A DNA stretch of 42,003 nt. Source: a virus. A program made the position numbers and the translations under genes. Below are positions 9,119 to 17,686 of this stretch, piece after piece. The first letter of the stretch is position 1; each line of letters opens with the position of its first letter. The notes under the pieces were generated by a model. The model had not been told where the DNA came from. It worked only from the letters and a program-made list of their open reading frames with translations, and made no database searches. Location: IMG/VR virus record IMGVR_UViG_3300028800_000169, positions 1-42,003 of that record; one strand, written 5' to 3'.

Positions 9119-9901
9119 TTATTCCCTTTCCTGCGCCACCACCGGCCCGGTCGCCAGCAGCGTCAAGGTGAAGTCGCTAAACTTCTGCCCGTCATTCTCC
9201 CCAAAGTCGCTGGTGAGGATCTCGGCCGGGAAGGTGAGAATTTCCTTTGGCCCCACGTTGTTTTGATCCTCCAGGTAAACCGTGGCGATCCCGCGCGCAT
9301 ACGCTTCGCTCAGGAGCGTGTATTGCTTGATCGTCGAGGCCACGCAACTGTAAGTGGCCGTGAAAACGGTGCCACTTGGAAATTGGGGGAGAAAACCCCA
9401 GGTAATCATTCCAGAGCCGCAATCAACCCAGGGCCCGATCCAAGCCGGGTCTCCCCAGCCGTTCGAAGGCGAATCAAAGAGCAGATCTGAGTTCGCCGAG
9501 TTAGCCACTGTCAACGCAGTTAAATTGAGGATGCCCAAAGAGGTGATGGATCCATGCGCAAAACCCACATAGCCAACATCAAGATTTTGCGGCGTTAAAA
9601 CCATTGTGGCATTGGTGGCGGCCGCCTGGTCCACCTCCGTCTCCGTTGCCAAATTCAGCAGCCGAAGGGCCGGGCCGCTGCGCTCATCGCACTTGAAACT
9701 CCAGCGCGGATCCACTTTGCCAACCTCCTCATGAGTGACCCGGAAAAAACCCTTTTGGGCCGTGAGCTGCTGGGTGCGATCAATCTTGGGCTCCTGTTTT
9801 ACCAGGAGCACGTTGCCCAGATCCACCTGGGCCGCGCCAATGCGTTGAAAGAAGAGCCGGCCGGTGAGTTTTTCGCGGGCGGCGATAATGCCAATATTCA
9901 T
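9119..9901 (-). CDS. Major tail tube protein, paralogue B
   Basis: 260 aa starting MNIGIIAAREKLTGRLFF. It is clearly paralogous to the next gene (10076-10798): both share GNVLLVKQEPKIDR-QQLTAQKGF and then VTHEE, and both end with a DFGENDGQKF/DYGDNDGQKY block. Tube proteins stack as hexameric rings along the tail. The ATG at 9901 was chosen by alignment with the paralogue; the frame is open further upstream into a signal-peptide-like ORF (see 9902-10006). Two tube paralogues in tandem suggest a main and a decorated or minor tube subunit. Confidence 0.8.
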   Translation of the reverse strand: MNIGIIAAREKLTGRLFFQRIGAAQVDLGNVLLVKQEPKIDRTQQLTAQKGFFRVTHEEVGKVDPRWSFKCDERSGPALRLLNLATETEVDQAAATNATMVLTPQNLDVGYVGFAHGSITSLGILNLTALTVANSANSDLLFDSPSNGWGDPAWIGPWVDCGSGMITWGFLPQFPSGTVFTATYSCVASTIKQYTLLSEAYARGIATVYLEDQNNVGPKEILTFPAEILTSDFGENDGQKFSDFTLTLLATGPVVAQERE

Positions 9902-10006
9902 AGGATGATAATTACGAATTACGAATTTTGAATTACGAAAAGGCTGAGCGGACGCGCTTAACACGCCCGCCAGCAAAAGCCCCATTATTAAGTTTTTAAG
10001 CTTCAT
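9902..10006 (-). other. Signal-peptide ORF joined in frame to the tube gene
   Basis: From ATG 10006 the frame encodes MKLKNLIMGLLLAGVLSASA then QPF, a textbook Sec signal peptide, followed by residues RNSKFVIRNYHP that come from the AATTCGTAATTC repeat at 9910-9940, and then runs straight into the tube protein. It looks like the 5' remnant of a secreted-protein gene joined to the tube gene by a repeat. Whether it is translated is unknown. Confidence 0.5.
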
Positions 10007-10045
10007 TTTATGTTGAGCGGCCGGGTTTGCGGATTCCGGCCGCTC

Positions 10046-10075
10046 CGAAATCCACAATCCCCAATCCGCAATGGT
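10046..10075. repeat. CAATCCGCAATC-family repeat
   Basis: Reads AATCCACAATCCCCAATCCG. Other copies at 15714-15745, 21310-21345 (inside portal gene), 30227-30262 (end of the duplicated HTH gene) and 31828-31842. Confidence 0.7.
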
Positions 10076-10798
10076 CTAGCTAATTTCCAGCGCGTTAACC
10101 ACCGGAGCCGTTATCGCCAGGAGCATCAACGTGGGTTCGTTGTATTTCTGGCCGTCGTTGTCGCCGTAATCCGAGATATACACCTCGCCTGTGAACGTGA
10201 CGCGCTCGCGCGGCAGGCTGGTAGCCTGGTCAAACGTATCCAATTGAACCGAGACCTGGCGAAAAGTCCTGGTGAGCTCAGTGTATTGCTTGAAGGTTTG
10301 AGCCGTGCTGGTGTAAGTGCCTGCAATGCTTGAGCTGGCGGCAATCGTCCCGCTGGGCACGATGTAGATCATTCCGCTGCCGGCATCGTAGGTGTAGTCG
10401 GTATTGAGCGTTTTTCCCGTGACAGCGAACGCCGTCAAGCCCATCGCTCCCACATAATAGCTGTAACCGGGCGAAACGCTGGACAAGCTCCATGCCGTCG
10501 CCGTGCCGGCGCTCTGCGTAACCGTGGTGGCCGCCGACGACAAGTGCAAAAGCGCCAGCGCGTCATCATGCAGCTCGTCAAACTTGATCGTGTAGCGCAG
10601 ATCCACCTTGCTGGGCTCCTCATGCGTGACCTGAACGAAGCCCTTCTGCGCAGTCAATTGCTGCGCCCGGTCAATCTTGGGCTCCTGTTTGACCAGGAGC
10701 ACGTTGCCCCAGTTACGGAACTGCGTGGGTGTGGTGAGGTCGGCAAGATACAGCTTGCCGGTTACTTTTCTTCGGGTGCGAAAATCTCCAATGTTCAT
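10076..10798 (-). CDS. Major tail tube protein, paralogue A
   Basis: 240 aa starting MNIGDFRTRRKVTGKLYLAD. It shares the LLVKQEPKIDRAQQLTAQKG block and the C-terminal DNDGQK block with the 9119-9901 gene. Being first of the pair and lacking any N-terminal extension, it is probably the principal tube subunit. Upstream are the small 10827-10973 gene and the tail terminator-like gene. Confidence 0.8.
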   Translation of the reverse strand: MNIGDFRTRRKVTGKLYLADLTTPTQFRNWGNVLLVKQEPKIDRAQQLTAQKGFVQVTHEEPSKVDLRYTIKFDELHDDALALLHLSSAATTVTQSAGTATAWSLSSVSPGYSYYVGAMGLTAFAVTGKTLNTDYTYDAGSGMIYIVPSGTIAASSSIAGTYTSTAQTFKQYTELTRTFRQVSVQLDTFDQATSLPRERVTFTGEVYISDYGDNDGQKYNEPTLMLLAITAPVVNALEIS

Positions 10799-10826
10799 AA
10801 GTTTAAATTACGGATTACGGATTTGG

Positions 10827-10973
10827 TTAGCCGGCTACTTCAGTGGCCAGTTCCTCGCCGATCAAAAAATCAGCGAACTCAGTTTTAAGCGTGAGGATCA
10901 CCGGCTTTTTGTCTTCCACGACGTGAAATTTACCGTCGATCATTTGCGACTTTGTCAATTGCACTTTTTTCAT
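10827..10973 (-). CDS. Small conserved tail-region protein
   Basis: A 48-aa ORF found by hand: starts MKKVQLTKSQMIDGKFHVVE and ends LIGEELATEVAG. It has ordinary composition and sits exactly between the tail terminator-like and tube genes, leaving only repeat tracts on either side. No family recognised. Confidence 0.6.
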   Translation of the reverse strand: MKKVQLTKSQMIDGKFHVVEDKKPVILTLKTEFADFLIGEELATEVAG

Positions 10974-10992
10974 GATTTTTGTTTTTTTGTTT

Positions 10993-11026
10993 GAATTAGT
11001 AATTCGTAATTCCTAATTCGTAATTA
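10993..11026. repeat. AATTCGTAATTC-family repeat
   Basis: GAATTAGTAATTCGTAATTC followed by another AATTCGTAATT unit, at the junction between 10827-10973 and 11024-11578; the stop region of the latter lies at its edge. Confidence 0.75.
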
Positions 11027-11578
11027 TCTGCACGTGAACACCCGGTCCCCGGCATCCACATGCCAGGTCATTTGCCAGCCCAGCCGTCCCGGCAGGTTCG
11101 CCCGGTCCTTGTCCACCAGCTTGAAGGGCTGACCCGATTGCGGCCGCGTGCGCAGCAGGCGCGGGGCAAAGCTGAAATTCTGGGCGATCAATTGGTTTTC
11201 CAGCAGGTCCTTCATCACCAGCACACCGGGATGCGCGGGATCGCCGCTGCCCGTGGAGGCCTGCTGGCGCTTGCCCTGATCGCGATCGCAGATCAAAAGC
11301 TCCAGGATGCGCGTGCAATGCACTGTGAGTGAATTGCCCTGGCGCTCGTCCGTGTATTCCTCGCCGCTGGGGATGATCAGGCAGACCCGGTTCTGAAAGG
11401 AGCGCAACTCCTGAAAGGCCTTCACCAGGTCCGGCGACGAATAGAACTGCACGTTTTCAAAGAGCGGCACAGCGGGCGTATCCCCCGCCTGGGGAACCAG
11501 CACCAGCCCGATCAAGAAATCTTGCATGGCCTGCATGATATCCACGGTCCCCAGGTAATCGTTATTTGGTGTGTTCAT
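11024..11578 (-). CDS. Tail terminator / DUF1834 (Mu gp37)-like protein
   Basis: 184 aa; starts MNTPNNDYLGTVDIMQAMQD and includes a beta-rich middle (NRVCLIIPSGEEYTDERQGN) and the C-terminal GWQMTWHVDAGDRVF. Position after the DUF1320-like connector and before the tube genes is that of Mu gp37 and similar tail completion proteins. Assignment mostly by order. Confidence 0.6.
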   Translation of the reverse strand: MNTPNNDYLGTVDIMQAMQDFLIGLVLVPQAGDTPAVPLFENVQFYSSPDLVKAFQELRSFQNRVCLIIPSGEEYTDERQGNSLTVHCTRILELLICDRDQGKRQQASTGSGDPAHPGVLVMKDLLENQLIAQNFSFAPRLLRTRPQSGQPFKLVDKDRANLPGRLGWQMTWHVDAGDRVFTCR

Positions 11579-11605
11579 TTGATCAGTCAGATCGGTCGGA
11601 TCAGT

Positions 11606-11977
11606 CTAATATTTCCTCTTGCTTCCCCAGCGCCCCGGCGCGCTCGCCAGGCTGGGATCCACCGGGGTTTGAACCAGCAAGTCCGGAAACTTCCCGTCAC
11701 GGATGGCTTCCAGTTCCTTCATGGCCGCATTAAAGGTGGCTGTGTGCTGGTCGGGGATCGGCCCGACCTTGGCATAGACCTCAAAGAACACCAGGGAACG
11801 CACCAGACGCTTGCGCCGCTTGGGATCAACCAGATATTTAGTCGCGTAATCTGTCACCTTCTGGTCTTGCTCATCCACGATGGATTGCAGCGTGTCCGTT
11901 GAACCGCCGTTAACCAGGGCATCCGAAAGACTGGATTGTTCATCGGCCGCAAAAAAATCAGTGGGTTTAAAGGGCAT
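11606..11977 (-). CDS. Head-tail connector, DUF1320 (Mu gp36)-like
   Basis: 123 aa from ATG 11977 (MPFKPTDFFAADEQSSLSDA); the frame is open upstream but those residues overlap the fibre gene's end. The helical pattern (DTLQSIVDEQDQKVTDYATK, then RSLVFFEVYAK) fits the DUF1320 connector family that seals the head to the tail. It follows the fibre gene by 11 nt. Confidence 0.65.
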   Translation of the reverse strand: MPFKPTDFFAADEQSSLSDALVNGGSTDTLQSIVDEQDQKVTDYATKYLVDPKRRKRLVRSLVFFEVYAKVGPIPDQHTATFNAAMKELEAIRDGKFPDLLVQTPVDPSLASAPGRWGSKRKY

Positions 11978-11988
11978 AGGCTTGCGAA

Positions 11989-14900
11989 TTAATAATTCTG
12001 CGTATGGATTATAAAATCGCAGCTTTGCAGGGAGTTTGTTGAATAGCGGTTGGAGTAGCAAACAATTTGAACCAGAACGGCGGCGGTAGTGTCTGCTGAA
12101 GCGGATTGAGGGGCAATAGGCGCTGCGCCCCAGGCTCCAAAGCCATTGAATGAATTCCCCATTTGAGACTTTGGATTTGACATGTTTTCAATCCAATCAA
12201 CCGTCCTGCCGTTGAAAATAGGCATGGCGGTGGAAGGGTTAAAGTAAGATATGGCGACCACGAGTCCGTTAAGATAGACCGAATAATTTAAGTAGGCGTT
12301 TGTGTTGATATTGCCATACCACAGGCAATTTATTGTCAAAGTTCCATTGCTTCCGAGCGCATTGGCCGGAAGGACCACGCTGGCCACCGTTGTTGTGGAG
12401 GACTGATTTGTGAACCAGACTGGGGTGTGGATGTGGAACTCGCCATTATTCCACGTGGTTGAATTCGTCCCGTAGGTGGCTGTGACCTGTCCGAAAAAGT
12501 TTGTCTGTCCGCCAATGGTCTGCTTCACCAATCCGCCATTGCTATCAATGGTTACCGTGTTTCCGTTGGTTCCTCTGACCTGCAGAACGCCGTTGGTCCA
12601 AAGGAGATTCTGTGTCCACATGGAGTTGGTATCGCCGCCCTGGCTGCTCAGGAGCGATCCCGCGACCGGCGAGTTGGTTGTGCCGGTCCCGCCCAGGCTC
12701 ATTGGCAGCACAGCCGAGAGCGTGTCGGCATTGGTCGCGTGGGTTGCCTGCTGCGCGTTAATGGAGTTAGTCACGGCGCTTGTAACCTGCGAGCCGGTGA
12801 TGCTTCCAATCAAATTGGTCGCGCTCTGCGCGTAGGTGGCGTTGGTGACAATGCTGCTAACCTGCGAGCCCGTGATCTTGCCCACCAAGTTGGTTGCGTT
12901 AATTGAGTTAGTTGCCAGCGTGGCCGTGGCGGCGTTATTGGTCGGGGTTGGACTGTTGGACAAATAGTTCATCTGCTCATTTTCACTCCACGCTCCGCTG
13001 AGGTTCACCACAGCCGGAAAGTTGCTTAACTGATAAGGGAAAAAAAGCAGGTCCGTCTCAACGTCCGTATCTCCAGCCGGGTCATAATCAACCCTGTAAA
13101 GCTTAATAAGCAGGTGCGTCTCATCGACTGAGATTCGGAAAAGCGGATCCCCGGAGGCGTTGGCGATATCCATTCGATCCCATTCCATTGACCCCGAGGC
13201 CGTCTCCACGTAAGCCCCGGCCACTTGAGCGTCAATTGAAGAATCATGTGAATTTGTGGCTCCATTGGATGTGCCCAAGAGAATGGTCGATTGAAGGTTG
13301 AAATTAGTCAGGCTTCCCGTGTTGGTGATCGTGGAATAAAAGAGCACATTGGTCAAAGAAGTCACAAGGAGCGGGTTTATATAGGTACCCAAAACTTGCG
13401 TCTGAGGCCCAAGGCCAAACAAAGAGCAGTTGGAGTTAGTAACGCGAATCAGGTAACAAAAAACCGAGTCAAGATAACCCGGCGCGGTTGACGCCCCGAT
13501 ATTGATATCCCCGCCAAAATTCCGGTAAGCGCTGCCACCGATCAAATTAAAATGGTCAAGGACCGCATTGGTTTCAAAATAAATTCCGCAGCCCGTGCAG
13601 CCAGAGGCCCAGACTTCGGTGTCCTGGAAGATGTCACAGCTTCCCGTTGCAATCTCAATTCCATTTCCAGAGCAACTGTCAAAAAAGCTTGTGCTTAAGA
13701 AGATTTCCCGGTTCTTGGTTCCATCGGCGGCGCATTGCGAGCGGAACCCCGTGGCAAAGCCCGCGACCGAGGAATCAGTCACGCGGAAGCCGCCCATTCT
13801 TCCGCCCACCAGGATTCCCGTCCCGGTGCGCGTGTTCTCGCAGCTGCCCCAAAGCTCGCAGTGGCTCACCCAGCCATCGTAGTTGAACATCGCCGAGCTC
13901 ACGACGGCCAGGGGGGAAACGTAGGCCCCATCCACGTAGATAGCCGTGTTCAGGCAGGTGCCGTTGACAGAATCAACCAGGCACTTGTCCTGCGCCTCCA
14001 GACGGATGCCATCCCAAAGGCGAATAGAGTCCGTGTTGTGCCCGGATTCAAATTCACCCAGGTCAACGTGGTCAACGCAGAACTCACGGGTGAATCGCGC
14101 ATGGATGGCCGCGCCGCTGGTTCTCTGGACAAGAGAGTCAATGGTCAAGTTACTCACCCGGCAGCCGATGAGCCCCGGCGCGTCCACGGGGTCAGCGGGC
14201 AGGGCGAAATACAGGATGTCCCCGTAATCGGAGGCCGCCAGGAGCCGCGTGGCTTTACCCGCGCCATTAATCCAGACATTGGTATTGTTGATGCGCAGGG
14301 TGGAGGTGAGCAGATAGGTTCCGGCAGGCAAATGCAGTTCGCCTCCTCCGTGGGCCTCGAGATTGGTGATCGCCGATTGAATAACGGCGGTGGCATCGGT
14401 AATGCCATCATGGGGCGCGGAAACATACGAAACAAACGCGGACGCATTGGTAAGGCTGGCCAGATAGCGCGGATCATTGGTCCCAATCTTGGTGTTAACT
14501 TGCGTCTGGAACGAATTGGACTGAACCAGGTCCTTGGCGCTGGCATCCGCCGCAGCCGCCAGTTGCGCAGCCAACGCCGCGCCATTGATATCCTTCGTGT
14601 TGATCTGCGCCTGGAGCGCGTTAGAGCTGGTTGTAGTTGCCGCTGTGTTGGCGGTGATTTGGACTTGCAGGCCATTGGATGTGCTTTGGCTCCAGCTTTG
14701 CGCCATGCCAGCCGCGTCAAATTGCGTGGGATCCACGGGCGCGGGCTGAGCCACCGAAATCGTGACAATCCCCGAGCCGTCCACCGGGCTGATAACCACA
14801 TTGGTGGATCCAGATACAATCTTCGCCACCACGCCATATAAATTTGTGTAAGTGTAAATTTTGTAGCCCGTGCTTAGGGTGATGGCATTCACGACTGTGT

Positions 14901-15435
14901 TTGTCGGATACACCTGGAGCGCGATCTTCCCTGGGATCTTGGCAAAGCTGTAATGGTAGTTAAAAGGCAGCAAGGGGACGATGACCGAGTTCGTCACGGT
15001 GCGCGTGATTGCCCCACTCACGGCAATGTTTGTTCCAGTTCCGTCCACCGTAATCCCATCATCATCCGGAGTGATGATCAGCGTGCGCGGCTCGGTCTCG
15101 CCCGTGAAGTTGACCAGGTTGAATTGCACCTGGACAAAATTAGTCTGGGCCCATGCCGGCAGCGCGAAGAGCAGGAGCAAAAGCACAAGACTGGCTGCTT
15201 TTCCAAGCTGGCTGCGGCTCTCCCGATCCACGGCCCTGGTGATATGCACGCTGTAGGCAACCTCGCTGCGCTCGCCAGGCTTGGTCTTAAACTCCACCAG
15301 GTCGCCCGTGCGCAGCACCTTGATCCCCGTCTTGCGAAGATCCTTGATGTGGACAAAGACGTCCGGAGCCTTGTCGACCGTGATAAAGCCGTAGCCCGCC
15401 AACTCGTTAAACCATTTTACAACACCGTGAATCAT
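11989..15435 (-). CDS. Cold-shock domain fused to a pectate-lyase-fold tail fibre
   Basis: 1148 aa from ATG 15435; the first 27 codons of the longer ORF are antisense repeat and are excluded. Residues 1-66 are a cold-shock domain (GVVKWFNELAGYGFI, RNP1; DVFVHI, RNP2). Residue 69 is a GTG Val, then comes a Sec signal-like stretch (SLVLLLLLFALPAWAQ). From about residue 330 is a right-handed beta-helix of the pectate lyase 3 type (HDGITDATAVIQSAI, LHLPAGTYLLTSTLRI), then a tail-fibre C-terminus with SQVTSAVTNSINAQQATHA repeats and LGGTGTTN. It appears to be a nucleic-acid-binding gene joined to a secreted or fibre gene. It lies, oddly, among head-tail connector genes. Confidence 0.75.
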   Translation of the reverse strand: MIHGVVKWFNELAGYGFITVDKAPDVFVHIKDLRKTGIKVLRTGDLVEFKTKPGERSEVAYSVHITRAVDRESRSQLGKAASLVLLLLLFALPAWAQTNFVQVQFNLVNFTGETEPRTLIITPDDDGITVDGTGTNIAVSGAITRTVTNSVIVPLLPFNYHYSFAKIPGKIALQVYPTNTVVNAITLSTGYKIYTYTNLYGVVAKIVSGSTNVVISPVDGSGIVTISVAQPAPVDPTQFDAAGMAQSWSQSTSNGLQVQITANTAATTTSSNALQAQINTKDINGAALAAQLAAAADASAKDLVQSNSFQTQVNTKIGTNDPRYLASLTNASAFVSYVSAPHDGITDATAVIQSAITNLEAHGGGELHLPAGTYLLTSTLRINNTNVWINGAGKATRLLAASDYGDILYFALPADPVDAPGLIGCRVSNLTIDSLVQRTSGAAIHARFTREFCVDHVDLGEFESGHNTDSIRLWDGIRLEAQDKCLVDSVNGTCLNTAIYVDGAYVSPLAVVSSAMFNYDGWVSHCELWGSCENTRTGTGILVGGRMGGFRVTDSSVAGFATGFRSQCAADGTKNREIFLSTSFFDSCSGNGIEIATGSCDIFQDTEVWASGCTGCGIYFETNAVLDHFNLIGGSAYRNFGGDINIGASTAPGYLDSVFCYLIRVTNSNCSLFGLGPQTQVLGTYINPLLVTSLTNVLFYSTITNTGSLTNFNLQSTILLGTSNGATNSHDSSIDAQVAGAYVETASGSMEWDRMDIANASGDPLFRISVDETHLLIKLYRVDYDPAGDTDVETDLLFFPYQLSNFPAVVNLSGAWSENEQMNYLSNSPTPTNNAATATLATNSINATNLVGKITGSQVSSIVTNATYAQSATNLIGSITGSQVTSAVTNSINAQQATHATNADTLSAVLPMSLGGTGTTNSPVAGSLLSSQGGDTNSMWTQNLLWTNGVLQVRGTNGNTVTIDSNGGLVKQTIGGQTNFFGQVTATYGTNSTTWNNGEFHIHTPVWFTNQSSTTTVASVVLPANALGSNGTLTINCLWYGNINTNAYLNYSVYLNGLVVAISYFNPSTAMPIFNGRTVDWIENMSNPKSQMGNSFNGFGAWGAAPIAPQSASADTTAAVLVQIVCYSNRYSTNSLQSCDFIIHTQNY

Positions 15436-15454
15436 AATTAAGGAATATTTAATT

Positions 15455-15514
15455 GGTGGGGCGGTGCTGCCGCGCCGCCCTGATATTAGGGCTGAGGAGC
15501 ACCTCAGCCCCACC
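15455..15514. repeat. 60-bp GGTGGGGCGGTGCTGC repeat, full-length copy
   Basis: Full unit with two arms: GGTGGGGCGGTGCTGCCGCG, a central TGATATTAGGGCTGAGG, and CACCTCAGCCCCACC. It differs by one base from the copy at 31754-31813 inside the transposase gene. Shorter copies are at 17652-17680, 19615-19640, 21553-21580 and 23346-23371. Confidence 0.85.
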
Positions 15515-15522
15515 ATGCGTGT

Positions 15523-15690
15523 TTAGTTTGTCGGCACCGATTCAGGTTTCTCGGGTTTTCCTGGTTTGGCCTCACTAGCCACGCCGCGCTTGATGATGGC
15601 CGCGCCCAGCTCGTCTTCCACTTTGACGACCGATCCCGCCTTGTAATGCGCGCCCGCGTGGATCGTGTTCTGTTCGAATTTAATTTTCAT
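15523..15690 (-). CDS. Small head-completion-region protein
   Basis: A 55-aa ORF found by hand: starts MKIKFEQNTIHAGAHYKAGS, continues VVKVEDELGAAIIKRGVA and ends in a Lys/Pro/Glu-rich tail. The pattern of a short beta strand, Gly-x-Tyr-x-x-Gly-x-Val, then an AxxLIxxGxA helix is common in small phage proteins found next to the capsid gene (Mu gp35 / DUF7210-like). Located between the capsid region and the fibre. Family name is tentative. Confidence 0.7.
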   Translation of the reverse strand: MKIKFEQNTIHAGAHYKAGSVVKVEDELGAAIIKRGVASEAKPGKPEKPESVPTN

Positions 15691-15713
15691 ATTTTTTAGC
15701 TTTCGTTTGTTTC

Positions 15714-15745
15714 AATCCGTAATCCGCAATCGCCAATCCGCAATT
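15714..15745. repeat. CAATCCGCAATC-family repeat
   Basis: AATCCGTAATCCGCAATCGC then CAATCCGCAATTG, between 15523-15690 and the following gene. Confidence 0.75.
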
Positions 15746-15748
15746 GAA

Positions 15749-16210
15749 TCAGGGGAAATACCCGCCAATCACCTTCTGGATCGTGAGCGAATTGGTCTGC
15801 GAGGTCACAATCTGATCCAGCCGCCACCACCGCGCATTATTGAGCACGGCGGGACCAATGAGGGTGTAGCCCACAACCGGGTTCGTCCCATTGGCGGAGT
15901 TAGTGACCGTGATTGGCAGCGTAGTGCTGAAGTTAGTGCCATCCACGCTCACATTAAATCCAAAGACCACGTTGCTGGTGCCTGAATTAGTTCCCACCAG
16001 CATCGGCGCCAGCGCGTAGCCCCGCCCGCTCCAGATCTGCACCGGTGGGTTGGTTGTGCCGAAGTTGTTGGTCGAAGGACCCGCGATCACCAGGTTGGTG
16101 ATCCCAAAGCTCTTAACCACCTGCGCTTGCGACGGCGCTGTCATAAACAGCAAGCCCGCAATGATGAGCATCCAAAGGATGCCGAATGTTTTTTTGTTTC
16201 GATTTTTCAT
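15749..16210 (-). CDS. Secreted-type structural protein of unknown function
   Basis: 153 aa. The N-terminus has a clear Sec signal peptide (basic MKNRNKKTFG, hydrophobic ILWMLIIAGLLFM, then APSQAQ cleavage). The mature part is beta-rich with many Asn/Thr/Gly residues (SNVVFGFNVSVDGTNFS) and resembles phage fibre or host surface proteins. It lies directly downstream of the capsid gene. A signal peptide is unusual for a virion component assembled in the cytoplasm. Confidence 0.6.
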   Translation of the reverse strand: MKNRNKKTFGILWMLIIAGLLFMTAPSQAQVVKSFGITNLVIAGPSTNNFGTTNPPVQIWSGRGYALAPMLVGTNSGTSNVVFGFNVSVDGTNFSTTLPITVTNSANGTNPVVGYTLIGPAVLNNARWWRLDQIVTSQTNSLTIQKVIGGYFP

Positions 16211-16212
16211 AA

Positions 16213-16244
16213 AATTCGTAATTCGTAATTACTAATTCGCAATT
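16213..16244. repeat. AATTCGTAATTC-family repeat
   Basis: AATTCGTAATTCGTAATTAC then TAATTCGCAATT, filling the junction just upstream of the 15749-16210 gene. Confidence 0.75.
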
Positions 16245-16247
16245 GGC

Positions 16248-17180
16248 TTAAAGCACGTTCTGGAGGATGTAGCCCGCTTCCGGACCGACCAGTTTCTCGG
16301 AAACGAAATGTTTCGCCGCGTGGAAATCCGAATAGCGATCGGGCATGCGATAGGAGTCAACTGCCACCTCCGCATTTCCGGTCATCTCCGTCCAGTTGAA
16401 GGTGCGCCCGAAGTTGGGAGCCTGGAGATCCTGCGAGGCTTCCGTGTGCGCCAGGATCATGTTTGGACCCCACAGGTTGTTGGGATCTTCTGTCTGGCCT
16501 TCCGCCGCATTGTTTTGCAGCGTGCCAGCCACGATGAAGTTGCCGGCCGGGACACCAAAGACAGCCGCCAGCAAATCCTCTGTCAGAATGCCGGTCTGCG
16601 TGTATTTGATCAGGTCGATCAATTTGGGATGGCGCTTGAGCGCGTTGAACACGTCGCGATTGACTGTGATCATGTTGACTTCCAAACCAATTTGCTTGCG
16701 CACGAGTTCCTTGGCCGCATCGACATCCAGCACCGGGTTGGAGGATTGGTAATCCGCCCAGGAGACGGAAACAGGGGCCGTTGGAACCGTCCCGCCAAAG
16801 ACCAGGTTCTTCACCCGCAGCTCGTGATTCTTCATCACAATGTTCATCGACCTCAAGACCGCCGACTTGTCGGCGTCAAAGAACGTGGCGTATTTTTTGC
16901 GCTCCACATCGTCGATGGGAACGACATGGCCGTAATCGTTGCAGGAGTAGCTATCGCCTGAAATGCGCATCTGGCTCTGGCTGTAGGCAGCGCCTGGCGC
17001 GCGCTGGATGTCCGTCGGGAAATCCAGCATATTGACACGGTCAAAGACGTAGAAGCTTGCCGATTGCAAGCCTGAGTAGAAAGTCGGGAAGAGCCGCCGG
17101 CCCACAAAGGCTTTGGCGTCTTCCATGAATTTAGTCGCGATCCCGCTCATCAGCGGGTTGAATGTAGGAGTTGCGTTCAT
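16248..17180 (-). CDS. Major capsid protein
   Basis: 310 aa, about the length of HK97-fold capsids in Mu-like siphophages. Features: MSGIATKFMEDAKAFVGRRL at the N-terminus, FPTDIQRAPGAAYSQSQ, VRKQIGLEVNMITVNRDVFN, the LTEDLLAAVFGV helix and a C-terminus with DFHAAKHFVSEKLVGPEAGY. It follows the protease/scaffold and decoration genes in the standard order. No cleavage propeptide is obvious. Confidence 0.85.
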   Translation of the reverse strand: MNATPTFNPLMSGIATKFMEDAKAFVGRRLFPTFYSGLQSASFYVFDRVNMLDFPTDIQRAPGAAYSQSQMRISGDSYSCNDYGHVVPIDDVERKKYATFFDADKSAVLRSMNIVMKNHELRVKNLVFGGTVPTAPVSVSWADYQSSNPVLDVDAAKELVRKQIGLEVNMITVNRDVFNALKRHPKLIDLIKYTQTGILTEDLLAAVFGVPAGNFIVAGTLQNNAAEGQTEDPNNLWGPNMILAHTEASQDLQAPNFGRTFNWTEMTGNAEVAVDSYRMPDRYSDFHAAKHFVSEKLVGPEAGYILQNVL

Positions 17181-17225
17181 TTGTTTTTCAGAATTTTAAA
17201 ATTTCAGCGTTTCAGATTTTTCGAT

Positions 17226-17621
17226 TTAAAGGCTAATCTCGAGCGCGTCGATGATCTCAATCACATCGCCATCAGCGCTGGCCGCTCCAGGGGCGATCTT
17301 GATTCCAACCGTGCGGTTTCCAGTCGCACCCGCGCCCACCTTACCCCCAGCCAACGGCACAACCTGGTCAGGCGTATTGATCACGCCACCAGCGATCACC
17401 TTCATAGTTCCGCCCTTGCCAAAAAGCCGGACCGTGAATTGATTGGAGTTAGGCAGTTGGTTGAAGATCGTGCCGATCGGCAAGGTGGTCGCGGCCGTGG
17501 CAAGGCGAATCGTCTCTTTGCCAGGAACGATTTCAACCACGTAATTTTGCTTGCCCGCCAGATCCGCCGTCACTTCGGCGCTAAAGGCTTTGTATGGGCT
17601 GTCAGTAAAAGTTTGCATCAT
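17226..17621 (-). CDS. Capsid decoration protein (DUF2190-like)
   Basis: 131 aa, short beta-rich and Gly/Ala-rich (TLPIGTIFNQLP, KVGAGATGNRTVGIKIAPGA, DGDVIEIIDALEISL). Size, composition and position between the protease/scaffold gene and the capsid gene fit a capsid cement protein. Confidence 0.65.
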   Translation of the reverse strand: MMQTFTDSPYKAFSAEVTADLAGKQNYVVEIVPGKETIRLATAATTLPIGTIFNQLPNSNQFTVRLFGKGGTMKVIAGGVINTPDQVVPLAGGKVGAGATGNRTVGIKIAPGAASADGDVIEIIDALEISL

Positions 17622-17651
17622 AATTTTATTTCAGTTTTTGTTTCGATTTAA

Positions 17652-17680
17652 ATGGTGGGGCGGTGCTGCTGCGCCGCGCT
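17652..17680. repeat. GGTGGGGCGGTGCTGC repeat, short copy
   Basis: GGTGGGGCGGTGCTGCTGCG followed by CCGC, at the junction between the decoration and protease/scaffold genes. Confidence 0.75.
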
Positions 17681-17686
17681 GAAAAT

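Noticed and set aside
13735-14841. 368-aa plus-strand ORF
   Set aside because: Lies antisense to the tail fibre gene, Arg/Gly/His-rich composition typical of a shadow frame; no start signal or neighbours on that strand.
16308-16961. 217-aa plus-strand ORF
   Set aside because: Antisense to the major capsid protein, which has clear family features and operon position.
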